Assembly (NCBI GenBank): GCA_934622035.1
Contig: CAKTVG010000005.1
Coordinates: 55,358 to 119,357, forward strand
Length of the DNA: 64,000 nucleotides
Reading direction: 5' to 3'
From: an uncultured Oscillospiraceae bacterium
GTDB lineage: Bacteria; Bacillota; Clostridia; Oscillospirales; Oscillospiraceae
The notes under the pieces were generated by a model that saw only the letters and a list, made by a program, of their open reading frames with translations, was not told the origin of the DNA and did no database searches. Within the stretch, counting starts at the first letter, position 1; the number at the start of each line of letters is the position of its first letter. Of the stretch, positions 18,008-27,410 are shown piece by piece. A program made the translations under genes and the position numbers.

Positions 18008-18913
18008 ATGTATGACGTTCTGATTCTCGGCGGCGGCCCGGCGGGGTGTACGGCTGCGCTCTATGCGGCGCGCAGCGGCCTGCGCTGTGCGCTGCTGGAA
18101 GGAAGGAGTGCGGGAGGACAAATGCTCCTGACCGGCCGGATTGAGAATTATCCCGGCGTTTCCTGCGCGGACGGCGCGCAGCTTGCGGAGCGGATGCGGC
18201 GTCAGGCCGAGGATGCGGATGCACAGTGGCTGGGAGAAAAGGCAATTTCAGTCGAGCTGACGGCGGAAACAAAGACCGTTCGCACGGTAAGCGTCGCCTA
18301 TACCGCGCGGACGCTCATTGCGGCGACTGGCGCGTCTCCGCGCAGGCTAGGCCTGCCGGAGGAGCTGCGGCTGACGGGGCGCGGCGTCAGTTACTGCGCC
18401 GCCTGTGACGGCATGTTCTTCCGCGGCAAGCGCGTCGCCGTGGTCGGCGGGGGAAACACGGCGGCAGGCGATGCGCTGCTATTGAGCAAGCTGTGCACGC
18501 AGGTGCACCTGATTCATCGCAGAAGCGCCCTGCGCGCCGGAAAGGCGGAGCAGGCAGCGCTTGCCGGGCTGGAAAATCTCAGCATTCACTGGGATACCGA
18601 GGTAACTGCGCTCATGGGTGGAGAGTTCTTGGAGGAAATTCGGCTCAAAAACAGAGCAACGGGCGAAGAGAGCTGCATCGCCGTGGATGGGGTGTTCGTC
18701 GCGGTCGGCGCAGAGCCGGAGAGTAAGCTCTTCCGCGGCGTGCTGGCAATGGATGAGGGCGGCTTCCTACAGACGAATGCGGCGCTGGAGACGTCGATTC
18801 CGGGCGTCTTCGCGGCGGGCGATGTCCGTTCCGGTGCGATTCGGCAGATCATTACCGCGGCGGCCGACGGCGCTGCGGCGGCAATCTCCGCTGCGAAAAC
18901 GCTGAACAAATAA
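18008..18913 (+). CDS. trxB: Thioredoxin-disulfide reductase-like flavoprotein
   Basis: 301 residues. Seen: N-terminal FAD-binding GGGPAG, the redox-active CAACDG (CxxC), an NAD(P)H-binding GGGNTA motif and the C-terminal FAAGDVR FAD motif, in the order of low-molecular-weight thioredoxin reductase. No thioredoxin gene is adjacent, so the partner could also be another CxxC protein. ATG 18008 lies six bases after GAGGTG, which is buried in the hairpin; an in-frame GTG at 17999 would sit inside the stem. Confidence 0.9.
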   Translation: MYDVLILGGGPAGCTAALYAARSGLRCALLEGRSAGGQMLLTGRIENYPGVSCADGAQLAERMRRQAEDADAQWLGEKAISVELTAETKTVRTVSVAYTARTLIAATGASPRRLGLPEELRLTGRGVSYCAACDGMFFRGKRVAVVGGGNTAAGDALLLSKLCTQVHLIHRRSALRAGKAEQAALAGLENLSIHWDTEVTALMGGEFLEEIRLKNRATGEESCIAVDGVFVAVGAEPESKLFRGVLAMDEGGFLQTNAALETSIPGVFAAGDVRSGAIRQIITAAADGAAAAISAAKTLNK

Positions 18914-18935
18914 AGTAGTCTTTTTTCGGTTTTTA

Positions 18936-18944
18936 TGGTATGAT
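18936..18944 (+). promoter_or_regulatory. Extended -10 promoter candidate before addB
   Basis: TGG-TATGAT (18936-18944) with no good -35 match upstream. Confidence 0.5.
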
Positions 18945-18964
18945 AAAGAAAAGAGGTGAAACAC

Positions 18965-21900
18965 GTGCTGGAGATCATTCTTTGCCCGGATCGAAAAGAG
19001 AATACACGGCGTCTTCTTACGCGGATCTGCGCGGAGGCGGTGAGGGGAAAGCAGATTCTGGTCACGCCGGAGCAGTTTTCCCACGCGGCGGAGCGTGAGC
19101 TTTGCCGCATGGGCGGCGACAGCATCAGCCGCTATGCCGAGGTTTTGAGCTTTTCCCGGCTTGCCAACCGCGTGTTTTCCATAGAGGGCGGCGCGGCGGA
19201 CACGGAAACGGATGCGGGCGGCCGCCTTTTGATGATGTCTCTGGCGGTGGAGCAGGTGCGCTCCCGCCTGAAAATCTTTGGCAGTGCCGCGGTGAAGCCG
19301 GAATTCCTGCTGCGCCTGCTGGACACCCTGGAGGAATTCCGCAGCTTCTGCGTGACGCCTGCGGCGCTGCGGGCGGCTGCTGTGGAGCTTGGCGGTGCGC
19401 TTGCGGTCAAGACCGAGGAATTTGCGCTTCTGATGGAGAGCTATGCCGGTGTGTGTGAGCACTGCGGGCAGAATCCGGAAACAAAGCTGAACCGGCTGCT
19501 CTCTGCGCTGGAGACCAGTGACTTTGCGCAGGGGAAGACCTTCTATTTCGACGGCTTTACGGATTTTAACGGCATACAGCGCGAGATTCTGGCGCAGCTG
19601 CTCGCGTCCGGCGCGGAGGTGAAGGTTTCTCTGACCTGCAACAGTCTGGAGCATCCCGGGCAGCAATACGAAACGGCGCAGGAGACGGCGCGGCAGCTGC
19701 TTGCGCTGGCCGCGCCGCAGGGCATTCGGACGCGCTGCATGCAGCTCTCGCCGGAGAAGGCTTCCTCTGCACTGGAATATCTGCGCGAGGGGCTGTTCGG
19801 CGGCAGCGCAGCGCCCTGGGGGGAGCCGCAGGACGCGGTGACTCTTTGCACCGCGCCGGAGCTGTATGCCGAATGCCGCTGGGCGGCGGGAGAAATTCTG
19901 CGGCTGGTGTGCAGCGGCGTGCGCTGGCGGGAGATTACCGTCGTCTGCACGCAGGAGGCAAGCTATCGTCCCGTGCTGGAAAGCCTGCTGCGCAGTGCGG
20001 AGATCCCGGCCTATTTCGCAGGCGACCGCAGCCTTTTGCAGGAGCCGGTCATTCATTTCCTGCTGTGTGCCATGGAGGCTGCGACGGCGGGCCTTGAACA
20101 GGAGACCGTGCTTACATATCTGAAATCCGAATTTTCCCCGCTGGAGCAGGAGCGGTGCGACCGGCTGGAGAATTATGTGCTGCTCTGGAACATTTCCGGC
20201 AGCCGCTGGGAGCGGCCGTGGACGATGTGCCCCTACGGCTTTGCCAGACCGCAGGACGCGGCGGGCGAGGCGCTGCTGGCGGAGCTGAACGAATCCCGCG
20301 CCCTTGCGCTTCAGCCGCTGCTTGCCCTGCGGGACGGCCTGCGCCGCGCGGGAACAACGGGGGAGATGGTTCTGGCGTTTCACGCCTTCCTGGAGGCGCT
20401 CTCCTTCCGTGAACGGCTCAACGAGCAGGCGACGGCCCTCTACGAGGCTGGGGATTTACAGCATGCGCAGGAGTATGCGCAGATGTATGGCATCCTCTGC
20501 ACTGTTTTGGAGCAGACCTATGGTGTTCTGGGCAGAAGCGAGCGCACCCCGGATGACTTCTTTGCCGTTCTGCGCACGGCGCTCAGCCAGTATCAAATTG
20601 GCAGCATTCCGGCGAGTCTGGACTGTGTGACGGTGGGCGGGCTGATGTCTCAGCGCCGCTGCGACACGGAATACCTCTTCCTGTTGGGGGCGAACGAGGG
20701 CGTGTTTCCCACAAATGCGGAAAACCAGAGCCTTTTGACGGACAGTGAGCGCCTGAGCCTGATGCGCCTTGGCATCGGCGTTGCGCCGACGGCGGACGGA
20801 CGCCTGAGCCGCGAGCTTGCGGGAATTCACGATGTTCTTTCCGCACCGAGCCGGAGAATCTATCTCAGCGCCACAGAGGGGAAGGAGGCCTACTTCTTCC
20901 GCCGCGCGGCAAGGCTCTTCCCGGATGCGCAGACTGCGGCCACTGACCGCGAGCTTGTCTGCCGCTCGGCAAGAGAGCACAGAAGTTATCTTGCGCCGCG
21001 GCTGCACCTCTGCGAAAATGAGGCAAGCGCGGAGCTTGATGCGCTGCGCCGCGCCGCAGATTACCGCCCCGGAGCGCTCTCTCCGGCAACGGTCACGGCG
21101 CTTTACGGCAGGACGCTGCGCCTGTCCTCTACGAAAATCGATTGTCTTGCGGGCTGCCGCTTTGCCTATTATCTGAAATACGGCCTGCGCGTGCTCGAGC
21201 GCCGCACGGCGGAGCTGGACGCGCCGCTCTATGGCACCTTTGTGCATTTCGTGCTGGAGCATACCGTCCGCCAGACTATGCAGGAGGGCGGCTTTGCCGT
21301 GGTTTCGCGCGAGCGCGTCCTGGCGATTGCGGATGCCCAGATGGAGCGCTATGCCGAGACGGAGCTGGCCTGCCTGATGGAGTCCGAACGTGAGCGCTAT
21401 CTCTTCCGCAGAACCTTCCGCGAGGTGCGGCAGGTGGTTGCTGAGCTGTATGCGGAGCTTTCCCAATCGGAATTCCGGCCGCACTGGTTGGAGCTGGGCT
21501 TTACGGCCCACGGCCCCCTGCCGCCGGTGCATATCAGCGGCGAGCTTATTTCTGCGGAGCTGGAGGGCTATGTAGACCGGGCTGATCTCTGGCGCTGCGG
21601 CGAGCGGCTTTACTTCCGTGTGGTGGATTATAAAACCGGAAAGAAAAACTTTGAATATACCAACGTTGCCAACGGCCTCGGGCTGCAAATGCTCCTGTAT
21701 CTCTTTGCTCTGGAGAAAAATGGACAGCGTCTGACGGGAGAGCCGCTGTTTCCTGCGGGCGTGCTGTACTTCCCGGCGCGTATGGACGGCGTGACCGTGA
21801 AGGACAAGTTTTCTGAGGACGATGCCGACGCGGCGCATCGAAAGCTCCTGCGCCGGCAGGGCCTGCTTTTGGACGACGAGCGGACGCTGCACGCGATGGA

Positions 21901-22213
21901 GCCCGGCGAGGGAGCGCCTGTTTATCTGCCCTACAGCCTGAAAAAGGGCGAGCGCACGGGCTACCTTGCCTCAGCGCGGCAGCTGCGGGCGCTGGAGGGC
22001 TTTGTGATGGATAAGGTTGCCTCCTTTGCCGACGGGCTGGCGCGGGGCGAGGTTGCGCCGAATCCCTATTGTACGGATGAAAACCGCGGCGCCTGCAGCT
22101 TCTGCCCCTATGCTTCGCTCTGCGGCGAGGACGTGCCGAAGCGCTGGCTGGAAAAAATACCCAACGCAGAAACATTCTGGAGCATCATCGGAGAGGAGGC
22201 GGCGCATGGCTGA
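18965..22213 (+). CDS. addB: ATP-dependent helicase/nuclease subunit B (AddB)
   Basis: About 1082 residues. With AddA it forms the Gram-positive equivalent of RecBCD, which resects double-strand breaks. Seen: an inactive-helicase-like body, LSFSRLA near residue 60, a C-terminal nuclease motif with VVDYKTGKK and LQMLLY, and the four-Cys iron-sulfur staple (C in KIDCLAGC plus CSFCPYASLC). The P-loop expected at the N-terminus is gone: the segment reads CPDRKENT where Bacillus AddB has a Walker A. GTG 18965 is preferred (AGAGGTGA five bases upstream); GTG 18956 overlaps the ribosome site. Overlaps addA by eight bases. Confidence 0.93.
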   Translation: MLEIILCPDRKENTRRLLTRICAEAVRGKQILVTPEQFSHAAERELCRMGGDSISRYAEVLSFSRLANRVFSIEGGAADTETDAGGRLLMMSLAVEQVRSRLKIFGSAAVKPEFLLRLLDTLEEFRSFCVTPAALRAAAVELGGALAVKTEEFALLMESYAGVCEHCGQNPETKLNRLLSALETSDFAQGKTFYFDGFTDFNGIQREILAQLLASGAEVKVSLTCNSLEHPGQQYETAQETARQLLALAAPQGIRTRCMQLSPEKASSALEYLREGLFGGSAAPWGEPQDAVTLCTAPELYAECRWAAGEILRLVCSGVRWREITVVCTQEASYRPVLESLLRSAEIPAYFAGDRSLLQEPVIHFLLCAMEAATAGLEQETVLTYLKSEFSPLEQERCDRLENYVLLWNISGSRWERPWTMCPYGFARPQDAAGEALLAELNESRALALQPLLALRDGLRRAGTTGEMVLAFHAFLEALSFRERLNEQATALYEAGDLQHAQEYAQMYGILCTVLEQTYGVLGRSERTPDDFFAVLRTALSQYQIGSIPASLDCVTVGGLMSQRRCDTEYLFLLGANEGVFPTNAENQSLLTDSERLSLMRLGIGVAPTADGRLSRELAGIHDVLSAPSRRIYLSATEGKEAYFFRRAARLFPDAQTAATDRELVCRSAREHRSYLAPRLHLCENEASAELDALRRAADYRPGALSPATVTALYGRTLRLSSTKIDCLAGCRFAYYLKYGLRVLERRTAELDAPLYGTFVHFVLEHTVRQTMQEGGFAVVSRERVLAIADAQMERYAETELACLMESERERYLFRRTFREVRQVVAELYAELSQSEFRPHWLELGFTAHGPLPPVHISGELISAELEGYVDRADLWRCGERLYFRVVDYKTGKKNFEYTNVANGLGLQMLLYLFALEKNGQRLTGEPLFPAGVLYFPARMDGVTVKDKFSEDDADAAHRKLLRRQGLLLDDERTLHAMEPGEGAPVYLPYSLKKGERTGYLASARQLRALEGFVMDKVASFADGLARGEVAPNPYCTDENRGACSFCPYASLCGEDVPKRWLEKIPNAETFWSIIGEEAAHG

Positions 22214-25200
22214 GCTGATTTTGACAAAGGAGCAGCAGGCGGTTGTGGACAATCGCGGCGGTGCGCTACTGGTTTCCGCGGCTGCCGGGTCCGGCAAGAC
22301 GAAGGTTCTGGTGGACCGGGTGCTTGGCCGTGTGGCCGACCCCGCAGAGCGGTGCAATGTGGATGATTTTCTGATGATCACTTATACGCAGGCTGCGGCG
22401 GCCGAGCTGCGCGGAAAGCTGGTCGCTGCGCTGAGCGAGCGGCTGGCGGAGCAGCCGGAAAACCGGCATTTGCAGCGGCAGATGAGCCGCGTCTATCTGG
22501 CGCAGATCTCCACGGTGCACGCCTTCTGCGGCACGCTGCTGCGCGAGTATGCGCATGTTTTGGAGCTTCCGGCGGATTTTCGCATCGGCGACGAGGAGGA
22601 GACAAAGCAGCTGCGCGAGCGTGCCATGACGGCGGCGCTGGAGGAGGCGTATCGCAGCGTCAGCGAGAAGAAAAGCCTTGCTGCGGCGCTGGATATGCTG
22701 GGTGCGGGCCGGGATGATGCGGCGATTCACGAGCGCATCGAGCGGCTTTATGTCAGCGTGCAGTGCTACGGCGACCCGGCTGCGCGGATGCAGGCGCTAC
22801 GGCACATGCTCGACGTCTCGGACTGTACGGACGCAGGGCAGACCGTCTGGGGGCAGTACCTCATGGAGGAGCTGCGGCGCTATCTTGCCGTCTGTATCGG
22901 GACGATGGAGAACTGCTGTAAGCTCATTGCCCGGACGCCTGCGCTGGAAAATTACGCGCCGACCTTTGAAGAGAATTTGCAGGTGTTGCGCACGCTGGCC
23001 GGGCAGAGCTCGTGGGAGGCAATCCGCAGCGCAGACATTGACTTTGGCGCCCTGAAGGTGATCCGCAAGTGCGCGGAGCCGGAGAAGCAGGCCTATGTCA
23101 AGGCGCAGCGAACGCGCGTGGTCAATGGGGTCCGCGCCCACCTTGAAAAATTCTCCCTGACCTCACAGGAGGCGCTGAACGACCTTTCCATCAGCGGTGA
23201 GGCTCTGCAGGGCCTTTTGCAGCTGGTGGAGGACTTTGCCGCCCGTTACCGGCAGAGTAAGCTTCAGCGCCATCTGCTGGACTATAACGACCTGGAGCAC
23301 GACACGCTGCGCCTGCTGACCGGCAAAAATGGAATGCCCACTGCCGCTGCACGCGAGCTGTCCCGGCGCTATGTCGAGATCATGGTGGACGAATATCAGG
23401 ACACGAACAGCGTACAGGATGCGATTTTTCAGGCGATTTCCCGTGAGGGGAAAAACCTGTTCTTCGTCGGCGACGTGAAGCAGTCCATCTATCGCTTCCG
23501 CCTGGCCGACCCCGGCATTTTTCTGGAAAAATACCGCCGCTTTGCGGATTACACGCAGGCGGCGGAGGGAGAGCCGCGAAAGATTCTGCTTTCGGATAAC
23601 TTCCGTTCCCATCCGGCGATCCTTGCGGCGGCCAACGACGTCTTTCGTCTAACGATGACGCCGCGTACCGGCGGCCTGCGCTACGGCGATGCCGAGGCGC
23701 TGCATGCGCGCCGCCCGGCAGCAGACATGGGCGAGCCGCCCGTGGAGCTGCACTGTATCGACATGAAGGAGCTGCCGGCCTTTCCGCCGGTGGATCGGGC
23801 GAAGATCGAGGCGGAGTTTGTTGCGGAACGCGCTGCGGAGCTGCTGCGCACAGGAAGAATTCCGGAGGGGGATGCGCTGCGGCCGGTCCGCCCGGAGGAT
23901 ATCGTCATTCTGATGCGTTCGCTCTCCGGCAAGGAGCAGACCTATATGGATGCGCTGCGCCGCCGCGGCATTGCCGCCGTCAGCGGCAGCGACGATCTGT
24001 TTGCGGCGGAGGAAATCCGCTTTCTGACCGCGCTTTTGCAGGTGATCGACAATCCGCGGCAGGATGTGCCGCTTGCGGCTGTGCTGCTTTCCCCTGTGTT
24101 TCGCTTCACGGTGGATGAGCTTGGCGCGCTGCGTGCGGAACATCGCAGCTGCGATTTATATGATGCGGTGTGCGCCGCGCCGCGCGCAGCAGAATTCTGC
24201 AAGCTTTTGCGGGAGCTGCGCAGTCTTGCCCAGCGCACCGGCCTGCGGCGCCTCCTCGATGAGATTGAGGAGCGCACCATGCTGCGCGCGGCCTTCACCA
24301 CGCGGCATGCGCCGCTGCAATGCGCCGGAAACCTGGAGACATTTCAGACCCTGACCGACTGCTACGAGGCAACCGGCCGCTATGGTCTGAGCGGTTTTCT
24401 TCGCTATCTGGAGGCCATGCGGGAAAGAGGCCTTTCTACGGAAGACACGGCGGCCGCCGGCGCCGTCCGCCTGATGACCATCCACAAGTCAAAGGGGCTG
24501 GAATTCCCCGTTGTTTTTCTGGCCGACCTTTCAAAGGGCTTCAATCACACCGACGCGCGAACGGCGGTGCTGATGGACAGCGAGCTTGGACTCGGATGCA
24601 GCATTTTTGACACGGAGCGGAGAATAACTTACCCGACCATCGCCAGAAATGCAATCTCGCACCGCATCGACCGGGAGAATATCTCCGAGGAAATGCGCGT
24701 GCTTTACGTCGCCATGACGAGAGCGAAATACCGCCTCATTCTCTCCTGCTGCGGAAGGCGTGTGGTTTCTCAGCTGGAAGCAATCGCGAGGGATATCACC
24801 GTTCCGGCGTCGGATTTCTTCGTGGAGAGCGTGGATTCCATGGGACAATGGGTTTCGATGACCGCCATGACGCGGACGGAGGCGGGGGAGCTTTTCGCCG
24901 TCGCCGGAAAGCCGGACTGCACGCACGTCACGCAGTATCCGTGGAAGATCCGAATGCACGATGCAGCGGATTATGCGGAGCAGACCGCGGCGGAGCCGGA
25001 GACGCGGAACGCCGGGCCGGAGACGCTTTTGCCGCTGCTTCCCATGCGGTATGCGCATGCGGCGGCGGTCAGTGCACCGACCAAGCTGACGGCGACACAG
25101 CTCAAGGGCCGAGAGCTGGATGAGGAGGCGGCAGAGGAGACGCGCCCGCAGGAGCTGCTGCACTTCCCGGAGCCGCGCTTCCTGGAAGGGGTCCGACCGC

Positions 25201-25709
25201 TTTCTCCCACGGAGCGCGGCACGGCGATTCACCTTGCCATGCAGTTCATTCGGTATGAAAACTGCGGCACGCTGGCAGGCGTCCGCGCGGAGCTGGAGCG
25301 GCTGCGCCAGCGCCGTATGCTCACGCCTCAGCAGCTTGAGGCGGTGAAGCCGGAGAAGCTGCTGCGCTTTTTCGAGTCCGAAACCGGGCGGCTTGTACGC
25401 TCGGCGGCGCAAGTTGTGCGGGAATTCAAATTTTCCGTATTGGACGATGCCGCCGTCTACTCGCCGGAGCTGGCAGGGGAGCAGGTGCTTTTGCAGGGCG
25501 TGACGGATTGCTGCGTGATCGAGCCGGACGGCCTGACCATTCTGGATTTCAAGAGTGACCGGATTGCCGCGGGCGGGGAGCTGGAACGCGCGGCCTACTA
25601 CCGCGGCCAGCTGGATGCCTATTCCAGAGCGCTCTCGCGGATTTTTGACCTGCCGGTCAAACGACGCATTCTATATTTCTTCGCAACGGATACGGAAATT
25701 GAAGCATGA
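22206..25709 (+). CDS. addA: ATP-dependent helicase/nuclease subunit A (AddA)
   Basis: 1167 residues, UvrD-type superfamily 1 helicase with a C-terminal nuclease. Seen: Q motif TKEQQAVV, Walker A AAAGSGKT, motif II VDEYQDTN, motif III GDVKQSIYRFR, motif VI LYVAMTRAKYR, and the nuclease core ILDFKSDR near the end. All catalytic motifs are present, so AddA can be the active motor. ATG 22206 lies inside the last codons of addB, showing coupling. Confidence 0.97.
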   Translation: MAELILTKEQQAVVDNRGGALLVSAAAGSGKTKVLVDRVLGRVADPAERCNVDDFLMITYTQAAAAELRGKLVAALSERLAEQPENRHLQRQMSRVYLAQISTVHAFCGTLLREYAHVLELPADFRIGDEEETKQLRERAMTAALEEAYRSVSEKKSLAAALDMLGAGRDDAAIHERIERLYVSVQCYGDPAARMQALRHMLDVSDCTDAGQTVWGQYLMEELRRYLAVCIGTMENCCKLIARTPALENYAPTFEENLQVLRTLAGQSSWEAIRSADIDFGALKVIRKCAEPEKQAYVKAQRTRVVNGVRAHLEKFSLTSQEALNDLSISGEALQGLLQLVEDFAARYRQSKLQRHLLDYNDLEHDTLRLLTGKNGMPTAAARELSRRYVEIMVDEYQDTNSVQDAIFQAISREGKNLFFVGDVKQSIYRFRLADPGIFLEKYRRFADYTQAAEGEPRKILLSDNFRSHPAILAAANDVFRLTMTPRTGGLRYGDAEALHARRPAADMGEPPVELHCIDMKELPAFPPVDRAKIEAEFVAERAAELLRTGRIPEGDALRPVRPEDIVILMRSLSGKEQTYMDALRRRGIAAVSGSDDLFAAEEIRFLTALLQVIDNPRQDVPLAAVLLSPVFRFTVDELGALRAEHRSCDLYDAVCAAPRAAEFCKLLRELRSLAQRTGLRRLLDEIEERTMLRAAFTTRHAPLQCAGNLETFQTLTDCYEATGRYGLSGFLRYLEAMRERGLSTEDTAAAGAVRLMTIHKSKGLEFPVVFLADLSKGFNHTDARTAVLMDSELGLGCSIFDTERRITYPTIARNAISHRIDRENISEEMRVLYVAMTRAKYRLILSCCGRRVVSQLEAIARDITVPASDFFVESVDSMGQWVSMTAMTRTEAGELFAVAGKPDCTHVTQYPWKIRMHDAADYAEQTAAEPETRNAGPETLLPLLPMRYAHAAAVSAPTKLTATQLKGRELDEEAAEETRPQELLHFPEPRFLEGVRPLSPTERGTAIHLAMQFIRYENCGTLAGVRAELERLRQRRMLTPQQLEAVKPEKLLRFFESETGRLVRSAAQVVREFKFSVLDDAAVYSPELAGEQVLLQGVTDCCVIEPDGLTILDFKSDRIAAGGELERAAYYRGQLDAYSRALSRIFDLPVKRRILYFFATDTEIEA

Positions 25710-25726
25710 AAACGGGGAGAGATTAA

Positions 25727-26509
25727 ATGACGGACATCATTGCGCGGCGGCAGTTTGCTCCGCTGTATATCTGGCTGGACATCGCCTTTTTGGTGGTGTT
25801 TGCGCTGCTGCTTCTGAAAAAGAAAAAGTATATGACAGTCCTTGTCGGACTGGTGATGGGACTGGTCTATCTGCTGGTGGATTACGGCATTTTCCACCTG
25901 GTTTGCCGTTCGCGCAGCATTTCCGAGGGGCACAGCCTCTTTCTGGTGCTGCTGTGGATGTCCATGAGCTATGGCTTCACGAATTTTGCCTGGATCTGGC
26001 TCTGGATTTCCAAGGATGAGCACCTGCTGGAATGGTCGCTGCTGATCCTGGGCTGGTGGTTCTGCTGCCCGCTTCTGACGCAGACCTTTGCGCCGGACGC
26101 CGTGCCCATCGTGATCCAGCGCACAACCGGGGCTTATCACGGCTACATGGCGGCGATTTTGTTTGTGGGTTATCTGGGTGCAATCGTGTATAATCTGCGG
26201 CAGAAGGACAGGATGCGCTGCATGCCGCTTTTGTGGCTGCTGGCCATCGGCATTCTGGTGCAGCTTGGCTGGGAGGCCGGCCTGCTTCTTGGAGGAATCC
26301 GCAGCGCCGGGTTTGCGACGCTGGGGGAAAAGCTGCACACGCTTCTGGTCAACTCTCTGCTGGAGACGAACCTCGGCATGCCCTATGTCTATTGTATCTT
26401 CATTGCCTACTCCCGCAGATTCACCGAGCAGCTGCGCCGCCGCCCGGCAGCGTGCTCTTTTGCGGCGCGAATCGAAGAGATGAACCGGCAGCGGGTTCGC
26501 ATCCGATGA
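25727..26509 (+). CDS. Membrane protein of unknown function
   Basis: 260 residues with about seven hydrophobic helices, starting after a short N-terminal tail (about 13-31) and ending in an Arg-rich cytoplasmic tail. I do not recognise the family. Aromatic-rich helices (FTNFAWIWLWIS, LILGWWFCC) stand out. GGGGAGA lies before ATG 25727. It follows addA by 17 bases and could be co-transcribed. Confidence 0.75.
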   Translation: MTDIIARRQFAPLYIWLDIAFLVVFALLLLKKKKYMTVLVGLVMGLVYLLVDYGIFHLVCRSRSISEGHSLFLVLLWMSMSYGFTNFAWIWLWISKDEHLLEWSLLILGWWFCCPLLTQTFAPDAVPIVIQRTTGAYHGYMAAILFVGYLGAIVYNLRQKDRMRCMPLLWLLAIGILVQLGWEAGLLLGGIRSAGFATLGEKLHTLLVNSLLETNLGMPYVYCIFIAYSRRFTEQLRRRPAACSFAARIEEMNRQRVRIR

Positions 26510-26547
26510 ATGCTGCGGAATTTTTTTGAAAAAGGCGAAAAAAGTAC

Positions 26548-26576
26548 TTGCATTTTCGAGAAGCCTGTGCTATGAT
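26548..26576 (+). promoter_or_regulatory. Promoter of tRNA-Arg
   Basis: TTGCAT (26548-26553), 17 bases, TATGAT (26571-26576), TGC extended -10. Confidence 0.87.
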
Positions 26577-26601
26577 ATCTAGGCACTTGAGAGTGCGGTA
26601 T

Positions 26602-26678
26602 GCGCCGGTAGCTCAGTTGGATAGAGTGACTGGCTACGAACCAGTAGGTCGGGGGTTCGAGTCCCTTCCGGCGTACCA
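26602..26678 (+). tRNA. tRNA-Arg (anticodon ACG)
   Basis: Full cloverleaf of 77 bases with encoded CCA. Acceptor 26602-26608 pairs with 26668-26674 (first pair G-U). The anticodon loop CTACGAA gives ACG, whose A34 would be expected to be deaminated to inosine to read CGN codons. TTCGAGT T-loop. Confidence 0.97.
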
Positions 26679-26713
26679 AAATCGGCAGGCATCGTCAGAT
26701 GCTTGCCGATTTT
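26679..26713 (+). terminator. Terminator after tRNA-Arg
   Basis: About 15-bp stem (one G-T pair) with a four-base loop and a short T run. Confidence 0.85.
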
Positions 26714-26760
26714 ATGTTTTACTGCCGATCCGCAATGGGGAATAGAGAATAAGTATCTGA

Positions 26761-26788
26761 AGCGCCGTTAACTGAACGGCGCTTTTTT
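26761..26788 (+). terminator. Second intrinsic terminator before marR
   Basis: 9-bp stem (26761-26769 with 26775-26783), five-base loop, six T. It is enclosed by an 8-bp inverted pair CTGCCGAT (26722) / ATCGGCAG (26796). Confidence 0.88.
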
Positions 26789-26867
26789 CATATCCCATCG
26801 GCAGAAAAGCGTATCTTTTGAACTCGTTCTGCGGAGAATAGTTCATATTTCTTTTACAATTTTCTGC

Positions 26868-26895
26868 TTGACGCCGAGCGCAGTTTGAGTATAAT
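26868..26895 (+). promoter_or_regulatory. Promoter of the marR-ABC exporter operon
   Basis: TTGACG (26868-26873), 16 bases, TATAAT (26890-26895). Confidence 0.87.
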
Positions 26896-26897
26896 AT

Positions 26898-26923
26898 TAG
26901 ATGTTCTAAAAATAGAATATCTA
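26898..26923 (+). promoter_or_regulatory. Probable MarR operator
   Basis: 11-base inverted repeat TAGATGTTCTA / TAGAATATCTA (one mismatch) with a four-base centre, placed directly after the -10 box and over the likely transcription start. The position fits autorepression by the MarR protein encoded next. Confidence 0.75.
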
Positions 26924-26939
26924 AAACGGAGGTAGTTTC

Positions 26940-27395
26940 ATGCCGGACTGGGGATACACGGCGTCGAAGATGTTCAATAACGCCAATAAGTTTATTGAAG
27001 CCTATCACACGGTTTTGCAGCCGCTGTGCCGCGAAACGGGGCTGCCGCCCATGGCGGTGGATATTCTGATGTTCCTGGCGAACAACCCGGAAAACGACAC
27101 GGCGATGGACATCTGCCGCTGCCGGGGTCTGAAGCCGGGCATCGTTTCCGTCTACATCGAGCGCCTGGCGGCGGAGGGATTGCTGCTGCGGCAGAGCGTT
27201 CCGGGAGACCGCCGAAAGACGCGCCTTGTGTGCACGGAAAAAGCTGTGCCACTGTTGCAGAAGGGCAGAGCGCTGCAAAGGGCCTTTGCCGGACGGCTGC
27301 TGGACGGTTTGAGTGAGACGGAGATCGAAACATTCCGCAGGTGTCTTATGATGCTGGGCGAAAACATTGACGAGATCCGGAAAAACGGAGTTTGA
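26940..27395 (+). CDS. MarR-family transcriptional regulator
   Basis: 151 residues, winged helix-turn-helix fold. Seen: an N-terminal dimerisation helix, the recognition segment around LKPGIVSVYIERLAAEGLL, then the wing with GDRRKTRL (the common MarR D-R-R wing motif) and C-terminal dimer helices. Encoded directly in front of two ABC exporter genes and behind an inverted-repeat operator, so it probably represses the operon until a toxic compound binds. The ligand is unknown. GGAGG before ATG 26940. Confidence 0.92.
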   Translation: MPDWGYTASKMFNNANKFIEAYHTVLQPLCRETGLPPMAVDILMFLANNPENDTAMDICRCRGLKPGIVSVYIERLAAEGLLLRQSVPGDRRKTRLVCTEKAVPLLQKGRALQRAFAGRLLDGLSETEIETFRRCLMMLGENIDEIRKNGV

Positions 27396-27410
27396 AACGG
27401 AGGATATTGC

